Source: Bacteroidales bacterium
GTDB lineage: Bacteria > Bacteroidota > Bacteroidia > Bacteroidales > UBA12170
Direction of reading: 5' to 3'
DNA: 38,350 nucleotides
Assembly: GCA_021158405.1 (NCBI GenBank)
Contig: JAGGUP010000097.1
Coordinates: 1 to 38,350 of the forward strand
The notes beneath the pieces were generated by a model. That model did no database searches and was not told where the DNA came from. It worked only from the letters and a program-made list of their open reading frames with translations. Both the position numbers and the translations under genes were made by a program. How positions within the stretch are numbered: position 1 is the stretch's first letter; each line of letters opens with the position of its first letter. Shown here in pieces: positions 1 through 7,007 of this stretch.

Positions 1-1
1 A

Positions 2-340
2 GGAAAAGTGGTGATTATTGCCGGAGGAACTGGAAATCCATTTTTTACAACGGACTCAGCTTCAGCTTTAAGAGCTGTGGAAATTCAAGCCGATGTATTC
101 TTAAAAGGTACACGCGTTGATGGTGTTTATAATGCGGATCCGGAAAAAGATCCATCAGCAACAAAATTTAGTGAGCTCTCTTTTGATGAAGCCTACGAAA
201 AAGATTTAAAGATTATGGATCTAACCGCATTTACACTTTGTAAAGAAAATGCTTTACCAGTCTATGTTTTCGATATGAATACACCGGGAAATCTATTAAA
301 AGTAGTTCGCGGAGAGCATATTGGAACTCTTGTAAAATAG
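2..340 (+). CDS. pyrH: UMP kinase, 3' part only
   Basis: Uridylate kinase phosphorylates UMP to UDP in cytoplasmic pyrimidine synthesis. Only the C-terminal half (about 112 residues) is present; the reading frame is open to the window edge, so the GTG codons near base 8 are internal valines and not starts. Family hallmarks seen are [14 protein letters not shown], the [13 protein letters not shown] segment that contacts nucleotide, and the closing MDLTAF and NTPGNL motifs. It ends 8 bases from the convergent MATE gene. The usual partner frr does not follow it here. The identification is secure. Confidence 0.95.
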   Translation, partial: GKVVIIAGGTGNPFFTTDSASALRAVEIQADVFLKGTRVDGVYNADPEKDPSATKFSELSFDEAYEKDLKIMDLTAFTLCKENALPVYVFDMNTPGNLLKVVRGEHIGTLVK

Positions 341-348
341 TTGAGACT

Positions 349-1641
349 TTAATTAAAAATATACTTTTTGCTCCAGGCAAAAAGTATGAGTCCTCTTACC
401 GCTAAAAAAGAAAGAAAAGCTATCCATAGGCCATGATTTCCAAAAGGAATTCTAAGGAGATAATAAAGCGGAATATACACCAAAACACTTGCAATAAACA
501 TTGAATTTCTCATCGCTTTTGCCTGTGTAGCGCCTACATATATTCCATCGTAAATAAAGGCTGCAAAGCTGAGTAGTGGAATGAGCACTACCCAAATAAA
601 ATAGGGCTGTGCTTCGGAAATCAAGTGAGGAATATTGGTAAGGATAGAAAGTATATTTTTCCCAAACAGAAAAAATAATAAGCTAAATCCAAGACTAATA
701 TAAAAACTCCATTGCATAAGTTGTCCGGTAACAAGCTTTAATTCTTTTGAATTTTTAAAACTTATGTATTTACCAACAAGAGCTTCGGCGGCATTTGCAA
801 AGCCATCAATAAAATAGGAAAAAAACAAGAAAAATTGAAATAGCAGTGTATTGATTGCCAGGATATTGCTTCCAAATTGTGAAGAAGCAGCCGTAAAAAA
901 ACTAAGACTCGAAATTAAGATGAGTGTACGGAGAAAAATATCTCGATTAACATGAAAATAGGCACGTAAACTTAAAGGATCAAGCATCTTTTTAAGACTC
1001 CAATACTTGAATTTATTTCGATGATAATAAACGATCAATCCAATACCTGCAAGCAATCCTAAATACTGCGCTAGAAGAGTTCCCCACGCCACACCATCCG
1101 ATTTCATGCCAAAAGATTTTATGAAAAGCAGATTAAATCCAAGGTTAGCAAAGTTTATTAAGAGCGCCAAAAAGAGTGGTATTTTTGTGTTTTGTCGTCC
1201 AATAAACCATCCGCTAATTGCATATAATCCGAGTGTGGCAGGAGCTGCAAAAATTCGGATGCTATAATATTGTTTGGCAAATTGAGCTACTTCCGGACTA
1301 CTATTCAGCAACAGTAAGGCAATATAAATAATAAGCTCCTGCGAAAGTAACAACAGAACAGCAATGCTAAAAGCAAGCATTAAGGAACGCGCTAAAATCA
1401 ATAAGCTTTCTTTTTCATCTTGTTTGCCATAAGCTTGAGCCGTAAAACCCGTAGTTCCCATACGAAGAAATCCAAAACTCATATAAATAAAACTAAAGAT
1501 AACGCCTCCAATAGCAATAGCATTGATATGGACTTCCGATTTTAAGTGTCCCATCAAAGCTAAATCAACGATTCCTAATAGGGGAACACTGATATTGCTA
1601 AGGATGTTTGGAAGAGCCAATCGAAGTATTTCTTTTCGCAT
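349..1641 (-). CDS. MATE family efflux transporter (DinF-like)
   Basis: A 430-residue polytopic inner-membrane protein with about 12 hydrophobic segments in two similar halves, the size and pattern of MATE cation-coupled drug or metabolite exporters. The N-terminal segment (residues 5-40, with PNILSNISVPLLGIVDLALMG) and the GTTGFTAQAYG stretch near residue 63 resemble the DinF branch. The substrate cannot be read from sequence. The gene is alone on its strand, convergent with pyrH and divergent from the glutathione peroxidase gene. I saw no good -7 box upstream. A hairpin sits inside its last codons and probably ends its own transcript. Confidence 0.88.
   Translation of the reverse strand: MRKEILRLALPNILSNISVPLLGIVDLALMGHLKSEVHINAIAIGGVIFSFIYMSFGFLRMGTTGFTAQAYGKQDEKESLLILARSLMLAFSIAVLLLLSQELIIYIALLLLNSSPEVAQFAKQYYSIRIFAAPATLGLYAISGWFIGRQNTKIPLFLALLINFANLGFNLLFIKSFGMKSDGVAWGTLLAQYLGLLAGIGLIVYYHRNKFKYWSLKKMLDPLSLRAYFHVNRDIFLRTLILISSLSFFTAASSQFGSNILAINTLLFQFFLFFSYFIDGFANAAEALVGKYISFKNSKELKLVTGQLMQWSFYISLGFSLLFFLFGKNILSILTNIPHLISEAQPYFIWVVLIPLLSFAAFIYDGIYVGATQAKAMRNSMFIASVLVYIPLYYLLRIPFGNHGLWIAFLSFLAVRGLILFAWSKKYIFN
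351..387 (-). terminator. Terminator hairpin embedded in the 3' end of the MATE gene
   Basis: An uninterrupted 11-base inverted repeat (361-371 and 377-387) encloses a 5-base loop. Read on the minus strand it is followed by ATTTTTAATT, so it resembles an intrinsic terminator. The stem lies within the codons for the last residues of the MATE protein, only about 10 bases before the stop codon. It is less convincing for pyrH on the plus strand, because no T-run follows the stem there. Confidence 0.5.
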
Positions 1642-1710
1642 TTGGTAAAAATAGAAAACTTGAGTGAATAGAAATATTTTGTTCAGACTATTTAGAAGTA
1701 ATATAAATTG

Positions 1711-1718
1711 TATCTTTG
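1711..1718 (+). promoter_or_regulatory. -7 box of the glutathione peroxidase promoter
   Basis: TATCTTTG matches the Bacteroidota housekeeping consensus TAnnTTTG exactly. It lies 12 bases before the ATG at 1731, giving a very short leader. No clear -33 TTTG is seen. The box contains a TTG in frame with the gene, so a longer gene model starting at 1716 would begin inside the promoter. Confidence 0.6.
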
Positions 1719-1730
1719 AAAGAAAAAAAT

Positions 1731-2264
1731 ATGCGTAATTTAATGTTAATATTCGTTTTATTTATGAGCTTATACGGTTTTTCTCAAGCCTCATTTTATG
1801 ATTTTGTTGTAGAAGATATCAATGGTAACGATTTTGATTTTAGTCAGTTAGCTGGCAAAAAAGTAATGATTGTTAATACAGCCTCAAAATGTGGTTTTAC
1901 TCCTCAATACGAAGATTTGGAGAAGTTGTATAAGGAATTTGGTGGCAACGACTTTGTTATTATTGGCTTTCCTGCAAATAATTTCTTGCATCAAGAACCG
2001 GGAACCAATGACGAAATTAAGGAATTTTGCACTTTAAATTATGGTGTTTCTTTTCCGATGATGGGTAAAATATCAGTCAAGGGAAGTGATATGCATGAGT
2101 TTTATAAATGGCTTACTCAAAAGGATTTAAATGAATTTCAAGATTCGAAAGTCAGTTGGAATTTTCAGAAATACCTTATCAGTAAAGAAGGTAAACTCGA
2201 GAAAGTAATTTCTCCAAAAACCAAACCCTACGATTCTGAAATTGTAGAATGGGTTAAGATGTAA
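1731..2264 (+). CDS. Exported glutathione peroxidase family protein
   Basis: A thioredoxin-fold peroxidase of 177 residues that would reduce hydrogen or lipid peroxides, most likely with thioredoxin as electron donor. The peroxidatic cysteine is C54 in NTASKCGFTPQY. The catalytic Gln is in HQEPG and the Trp-Asn pair in SWNFQKYL. C100 in EFCTLNYG is at the place of the resolving cysteine of 2-Cys members. The cysteine often found in FPCNQF is alanine here (FPANNF). Residues 1-19 form a signal peptide, so it should act in the periplasm. The ATG at 1731 was chosen because the upstream in-frame TTG at 1716 lies inside the -7 box. Confidence 0.92.
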   Translation: MRNLMLIFVLFMSLYGFSQASFYDFVVEDINGNDFDFSQLAGKKVMIVNTASKCGFTPQYEDLEKLYKEFGGNDFVIIGFPANNFLHQEPGTNDEIKEFCTLNYGVSFPMMGKISVKGSDMHEFYKWLTQKDLNEFQDSKVSWNFQKYLISKEGKLEKVISPKTKPYDSEIVEWVKM

Positions 2265-2298
2265 TTTTAATTATTATAAAGCTTGAAAATTTACCGGC

Positions 2299-2330
2299 TA
2301 AAAAGGACTAAAAATTTGTTGCCTTTTTTA
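2299..2330 (+). terminator. Possible weak terminator after the peroxidase gene
   Basis: AAAAAGG (2300-2306) can pair with CCTTTTT (2322-2328) across a 15-base loop, and the 3' arm is itself a T-run. The stem is AT-rich and weak. Its position 35 bases after the stop codon is the main support. Confidence 0.3.
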
Positions 2331-2391
2331 TTATTCCGTAAATTAGTCCGCTCAAAAAAATATTTTTACAGAGCTTGAATAATTAAAATAT

Positions 2392-3411
2392 ATGAAAATA
2401 TTAGTTACAGGGGGCACAGGATATATTGGTTCCCATACCGTGGTCGAGCTTCAGAAAAAAGGTTTCGAAGTAATAATAGTTGATAATCTATCTAATTCAT
2501 ATGCCAATGTGGTTGATCAGATCGAACAAATTTCGGGTATTCGTCCGGCTTTTGAAGAATTAGATTTGACAAATACCGAGAAAACAAATGACTTTTTTAA
2601 TCATCATTTTGATTTAAAAGGAATTATACATTTTGCTGCTTTTAAGGCAGTTGGAGAGTCTGTGAATGACCCTTTAATGTATTATAGAAATAATATTGGC
2701 TCTCTTGTTAATATTTTGGAAAATATGAAAATACATAAGATTGAAAATCTTGTGTTCTCTTCTTCCTGTACGGTATACGGTCAGCCCGAAATATTACCGG
2801 TAAAAGAGGATTCACCTATTTTGAAAGCCTTGTCGCCTTATGGTAATACCAAACAAATTTCGGAGGAAGTAATTACAGAAACAAGTCAGGTAAGCCATAT
2901 AAAAGCTATTTTATTGCGTTATTTCAATCCGATTGGCGCTCACGAATCTGCTTTAATTGGCGAATTACCTTTGGGAATACCAAATAATCTAGTTCCTTTT
3001 ATTACGCAAACAGCTATTGGGTTACGGGAGCAATTGAGCGTTTTTGGTTCTGATTATAATACACCTGATGGCACTGCCATTCGAGATTACATTCATGTGG
3101 TTGATTTAGCTCAAGCGCATGTTGTTGCTATTGAAAGAATGATCGGCAATAAAGGAAAGAAAGACGTAGAAATTTTTAATCTTGGAACGGGAAATGGTTT
3201 TTCTGTTCTTGAAGTTATCAATTCTTTCGAAAAAGTATCCCATGTAAAGTTGAATTATAAAATAGTTGATAGACGTGCGGGAGATATTGAAATTGTGTAT
3301 GCCGATACTACATATGCCAATGATGAACTGGGCTGGAAAGCAAAAAAAACACTGGATGAAATGATGCTATCCTCTTGGAACTGGGAAAAAGCTTTAGCTG
3401 AGAAGAAGTGA
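2392..3411 (+). CDS. galE: UDP-glucose 4-epimerase
   Basis: An extended short-chain dehydrogenase (SDR) of 339 residues, full family length. It interconverts UDP-glucose and UDP-galactose with bound NAD, supplying galactose donors for surface glycans. The N-terminal GGTGYIGSH loop binds NAD. The catalytic Ser/Thr lies in SSSCTVYG and the Tyr-Lys pair in YGNTK. NPIGAHESALIGE and DGTAIRDYIHVVDLA are characteristic of GalE. No other Leloir genes adjoin it; another SDR sugar enzyme, rmlB, follows with its own promoter. Upstream only a 7-of-8 match (TATTTTTA, 2361) to the -7 box is seen, so its promoter is uncertain. Confidence 0.96.
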   Translation: MKILVTGGTGYIGSHTVVELQKKGFEVIIVDNLSNSYANVVDQIEQISGIRPAFEELDLTNTEKTNDFFNHHFDLKGIIHFAAFKAVGESVNDPLMYYRNNIGSLVNILENMKIHKIENLVFSSSCTVYGQPEILPVKEDSPILKALSPYGNTKQISEEVITETSQVSHIKAILLRYFNPIGAHESALIGELPLGIPNNLVPFITQTAIGLREQLSVFGSDYNTPDGTAIRDYIHVVDLAQAHVVAIERMIGNKGKKDVEIFNLGTGNGFSVLEVINSFEKVSHVKLNYKIVDRRAGDIEIVYADTTYANDELGWKAKKTLDEMMLSSWNWEKALAEKK

Positions 3412-3460
3412 AGAAGTGATATTTTTCAATATGTCTGTCTTTAATTTTATCACGATTTAG

Positions 3461-3468
3461 TAAATTTG
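3461..3468 (+). promoter_or_regulatory. -7 box of the rmlB promoter
   Basis: TAAATTTG is an exact match to TAnnTTTG, 22 bases before the rmlB ATG and downstream of the galE stop. No convincing -33 element was found. It suggests rmlB is transcribed on its own and not only by read-through from galE. Confidence 0.55.
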
Positions 3469-3490
3469 AATAAAGAATAACATTAAACGT

Positions 3491-4552
3491 ATGTCTTATA
3501 GAAAGAAAATTTTAGTTACCGGAGGCGCTGGATTTATCGGTTCCCATGTAATCCGTTTGTTTGTCAATAAATATCCTGATTATCAGATTGTAAATCTGGA
3601 TCTTTTAACCTATGCGGGGAATCTGGCTAACCTCACTGATGTTGAAAATATGCCCAATTACAGTTTCGTAAAAATGGATATTGTTGATGCAGAGGCAATC
3701 ACTGAATTGTTTCAAAAAGAGCAATTTACAGATGTTATTCATCTTGCTGCCGAGTCGCATGTAGACAGGTCAATTACAAATCCAACAGAATTTGTAATGA
3801 CTAATGTTATTGGAACTGTAAATCTATTAAATGCTGCTAAATTTATTTGGAAAGATAATATGGAAGCGCATCGCTTTTATCACGTTTCTACCGACGAAGT
3901 TTATGGTAGTTTAGGTGAAACAGGTATGTTTACAGAAACCACAGCCTATGATCCACATAGTCCATATTCCGCTTCAAAAGCAAGTTCCGATCATTTTGTG
4001 AGAGCTTATCACGATACTTTTGGACTGCAAACAGTTATCTCAAATTGCTCAAATAATTACGGTTCATTCCAGTTTCCGGAAAAGCTTTTGCCTTTGTTTA
4101 TCAATAATATTAAAACCAATAAACCGCTTCCTGTTTATGGAAAAGGAGAAAATATTCGCGATTGGCTTTGGGTGGAAGATCACGCAAGAGCAATAGATGT
4201 AATTTTTCATAAAGCTGAAACAGGAACAACTTACAATATTGGCGGACATAATGAGTGGACAAACATTGATTTAATAAAATTGCTTTGTAAGGTGATGGAT
4301 AAAAAATTGAGCAGAGCAGAAGGGGAAAGTGAAAAATTGATTTCTTATGTGAAGGATAGAGCCGGACACGATTTGCGATATGCCATTGACAGCACTAAAC
4401 TTCAAAAAGATTTAGGATGGACGCCAAGTTTACAATTTGAGGAAGGTATTAAGAAAACGGTTGATTGGTATTTGGAAAATGCAGAATGGTTGGATAATAT
4501 AACCTCCGGAGATTATCAAAAATATTACGAGGAGCAATATTCCAAGAGATAA
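3491..4552 (+). CDS. rmlB: dTDP-glucose 4,6-dehydratase
   Basis: A 353-residue extended SDR enzyme that converts dTDP-glucose to dTDP-4-keto-6-deoxyglucose, the second step towards dTDP-rhamnose and other deoxysugars. It has the NAD loop GGAGFIGSH (about residues 11-19), the LDLLTYAGN segment, AAESHVDRSI, the catalytic STDEVYGSLG and the YSASKAS Tyr-Lys motif. SNNYGSFQFPEKLLPL and GENIRDWLWVEDH are diagnostic of RmlB rather than GalE or UDP-glucuronate epimerases. The usual partners rmlA, rmlC and rmlD are absent from the window, so the final sugar cannot be inferred. The start ATG sits 22 bases after a good -7 box. Confidence 0.95.
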   Translation: MSYRKKILVTGGAGFIGSHVIRLFVNKYPDYQIVNLDLLTYAGNLANLTDVENMPNYSFVKMDIVDAEAITELFQKEQFTDVIHLAAESHVDRSITNPTEFVMTNVIGTVNLLNAAKFIWKDNMEAHRFYHVSTDEVYGSLGETGMFTETTAYDPHSPYSASKASSDHFVRAYHDTFGLQTVISNCSNNYGSFQFPEKLLPLFINNIKTNKPLPVYGKGENIRDWLWVEDHARAIDVIFHKAETGTTYNIGGHNEWTNIDLIKLLCKVMDKKLSRAEGESEKLISYVKDRAGHDLRYAIDSTKLQKDLGWTPSLQFEEGIKKTVDWYLENAEWLDNITSGDYQKYYEEQYSKR

Positions 4553-4858
4553 TATCTTATCAGTAAGAGCTACACATACTTAGTAATAGTACACAGAAAC
4601 GAATTAGTTTCTTTTCCATTTGTATTCAGGAGTTTGATTTGATAATTCTTGTAAAAAATATAAGTACTTTTATTGAAAAGAATCATTAAAAGAAATTTTA
4701 TAATATTAAGGCTTTTTCCATGATTTGGACAGGTTTTTCTGAAAGACGTTTTCTTAATAGAGTTGTTGATATCCTCACTTCAAGTCTTGTTTCTTGCCGA
4801 ATCAATGAGTACTTTTGAACTTAGTATTGAAAAATTTATAATTAGAAATTTTGTCCTT
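4553..4858. other. 306-base intergenic region between rmlB and the LruC lipoprotein gene
   Basis: AT-rich spacer. It holds a weak hairpin (AGAAAC 4595-4600 with GTTTCT 4607-4612, then TTT) that might end the rmlB transcript, and near its 3' end the promoter of the next gene (4787-4817). A 32-codon ATG frame at 4720 resembles nothing I recognise and reads through the promoter, so I do not call it a gene. Confidence 0.6.
4787..4817 (+). promoter_or_regulatory. Promoter of the LruC lipoprotein gene
   Basis: TTG at 4787-4789, a 20-base spacer, then TACTTTTG at 4810-4817. Both spacing and -7 box match the Bacteroidota consensus. Transcription should start near 4824, leaving a leader of about 35 bases before the ATG at 4859, which excludes a longer gene model beginning at 4763. 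Confidence 0.6.
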
Positions 4859-6874
4859 ATGAAGAAAATAAACATTTTAACATTGGTTCTTTTATTATTT
4901 GTTGGTTTAGGCAGCTGTAGAAAAGAACTTAATCCAGTACCAGTAGATCCAACCGACCCAAATATCAGCCTTTTAGATATAGATATTCCAGCAACTTTTG
5001 ATTTTGGAACTTCCGAAGAAGTAACCGTATCATTTAGTGGATTGAAATCGTCAGCAGAGGCAAATGTGAGATATGATATTTATTTATATAATCCGGAAGG
5101 AAAATTGATTTCAACTACTACAACCGGAGATGATAGTGCTGCTGTTGTTCAATCAGGTGTTCTTGTCGATGCGATGAGCGATTTAGCCTATACGCAAATA
5201 ACGAGCGCTTCCAGTTTTGATTTGAATTTGACTATCCCGTCTTATTATGATTCTATATTGATAGTGAAAAATGACATGGCCGATTATTCAACTACTATGT
5301 TGCCTTTAAACAGAAATAAAATGTCTGTTAATATCGATTCCCAAAATCACCTTAAGAGTTCCTCAAATCTGAAAGCAGAAACGGTTGATATCTTTTATGG
5401 TGTAAATAGTTTGGCTGAATTATTTACTATTAATTCAGAAACTGGAAACATGGAAGTCATTTCAACGATTCCAGATAAATATGGAAGTTATACTTGTGCT
5501 GTAGATCCCGTTAAAGAAATAGTTTATACGGTTGGTCGTCGTTCTCCTTATTATTTATATGCTTATGATATTGCAAAAGATAGCTGGAAACGGCAGGGTC
5601 GTGTGGGTTATTATGGTCCTCGAATGGGTTATAATATTAATGATGGTTTGCTTTATTATTCGTTTGATTATTATGTGCTTAAACTAGATCCGAAAAAAGG
5701 AAAAATGCTAAGCTATTATAAAGTGAATGGTTTGGATGAATTAGACGGTGGAGACCTTACTTTTGATAAGGAAGGCACCATGTTTATTTCTACCACTTCG
5801 GGATTATATCGTTGTGAATATGCAGATAAAAACAACATTACTGCTACTCGTCTTTCTGCTGAAAATCTACCTAATTATCCAAATTCACTCACCTACGATT
5901 CTAATCAAGAACTTTGGTGGGCATCAAATGTTACGCCAAAAGGAAAAGTTTTTATTATGGATGATGTAACGGGTGGTTGGGAAAACCGTTTTGGTGATTA
6001 TGATCATTATATTCACGATTTAGCAACTTTGCCATTGGACGAAGAATTGGTTAAGGATACGGATACAGATGGTGATGGGATTATTGATTTTTATGATGAA
6101 TATCCCAACGACAGCAAACGAGCGTATAATGTTTATACTCCTTCTATTTATGGAGTAGGAACCTATGCATTCGAAGATTTATGGCCAAATTTGGGCGATT
6201 TTGATTTTAATGATTTGGTAATCAACTATCGTTATACACACGTATACAATGCTGCCGGCTTAATTCATGAGACAAAATTAGACTTCACAATTAAAAATGT
6301 GGGAGGATCGTTTAGAAATGGGTTTGGAATTGAGATTAATGCTGAACCAAATATTATTAAAGAGATTACCGGTTGTAGTTTAACTACAGATCTAATTTCT
6401 GTAAATAGCCAAGGACTTGAAAATAATCAGACAAAACCTGTCATTATGGTTTTTGATGATGCTTGGGCAAGTTCAAGTGTAAATGATGGAAAGATTCAAA
6501 TTATTATGGATTATAATCAACCCATTGCGAACAATCAAATTGGAAGTTTGAATCCGTTTATTTTTATCGATGGAGATAGAGGAAGAGAAGTACATCTGGT
6601 TGATATGGAACCTACCGATCTTATGAATACTGCTTTGTTTGACACTGCTGATGATGACAGTAATCCTTCAATTGGAAGATATTATCGTAATAAAACCAAT
6701 TTACCTTGGGGAATCAATATTTTATATGATTTTGCTTTCCCTAAAGAAAAAATAGCAATTAATAAGGGCTATACAAAGTTTTCTTCTTGGGCTGTTTCAG
6801 GAGGTTCTCAATTTACCGATTGGTACAAAGATCAAGACGATTATAGAGACAGTAATTACTTGGTGGTAGATTAA
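4859..6874 (+). CDS. LruC/DUF4842 domain lipoprotein
   Basis: A surface or periplasmic lipoprotein of 671 residues. The signal peptide ends in the lipobox LGSC, with the cysteine at residue 20. Residues about 35-170 look like a beta-rich adhesin-type domain. Residues about 175-395 form a repeating beta structure like a propeller (FYGVNSLAELFTINSETG, then VYTVGRR and DGLLYYS strands). A calcium-binding DTDGDGIIDFYDEYPND stretch follows. The C-terminal third carries LWPNLGDFDFNDLVINYR, the signature of the LruC/DUF4842 domain. Function in this family is not established; a role in surface binding or sensing is inference. It is a single-gene unit between its own promoter and a strong terminator. 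Confidence 0.85.
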   Translation: MKKINILTLVLLLFVGLGSCRKELNPVPVDPTDPNISLLDIDIPATFDFGTSEEVTVSFSGLKSSAEANVRYDIYLYNPEGKLISTTTTGDDSAAVVQSGVLVDAMSDLAYTQITSASSFDLNLTIPSYYDSILIVKNDMADYSTTMLPLNRNKMSVNIDSQNHLKSSSNLKAETVDIFYGVNSLAELFTINSETGNMEVISTIPDKYGSYTCAVDPVKEIVYTVGRRSPYYLYAYDIAKDSWKRQGRVGYYGPRMGYNINDGLLYYSFDYYVLKLDPKKGKMLSYYKVNGLDELDGGDLTFDKEGTMFISTTSGLYRCEYADKNNITATRLSAENLPNYPNSLTYDSNQELWWASNVTPKGKVFIMDDVTGGWENRFGDYDHYIHDLATLPLDEELVKDTDTDGDGIIDFYDEYPNDSKRAYNVYTPSIYGVGTYAFEDLWPNLGDFDFNDLVINYRYTHVYNAAGLIHETKLDFTIKNVGGSFRNGFGIEINAEPNIIKEITGCSLTTDLISVNSQGLENNQTKPVIMVFDDAWASSSVNDGKIQIIMDYNQPIANNQIGSLNPFIFIDGDRGREVHLVDMEPTDLMNTALFDTADDDSNPSIGRYYRNKTNLPWGINILYDFAFPKEKIAINKGYTKFSSWAVSGGSQFTDWYKDQDDYRDSNYLVVD

Positions 6875-6895
6875 TTAATTGTAGATTGTTTTAAT

Positions 6896-6928
6896 AAAAA
6901 AGCCCGTTGTTATGTAACGGGCTTTTTT
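6896..6928 (+). terminator. Strong intrinsic terminator after the LruC lipoprotein gene
   Basis: An 8-base perfect stem (AGCCCGTT 6901-6908, AACGGGCT 6916-6923) with a 7-base loop is preceded by an A-run and followed by T. It is symmetric enough to work in both directions. It lies 22 bases after the stop codon. Confidence 0.9.
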
Positions 6929-6936
6929 ATTGTCAT

Positions 6937-6969
6937 TTTGTCAGCATTCCTCTGGTGGTATCAAATTTG
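6937..6969 (+). promoter_or_regulatory. Likely promoter of htpG
   Basis: TTTG at 6937-6940, then 21 bases, then CAAATTTG at 6962-6969, one base off TAnnTTTG. The predicted transcript start near 6976 gives a leader of about 32 bases before the ATG at 7008. No HrcA CIRCE repeat is seen nearby. Confidence 0.5.
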
Positions 6970-7007
6970 TGAATGAAGCCTCTAGAAAATACAAAAAACA
7001 ATATAAA

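Noticed and set aside
4720-4818. A 32-codon ATG frame in the spacer before the LruC lipoprotein gene
   Set aside because: It matches nothing I recognise, runs through the promoter of the next gene, and such short frames are common in AT-rich spacer.
6929-7007. Heat-shock CIRCE operator before htpG
   Set aside because: No long inverted repeat with a 9-base spacer is present; only the terminator of the previous gene and a promoter are seen.
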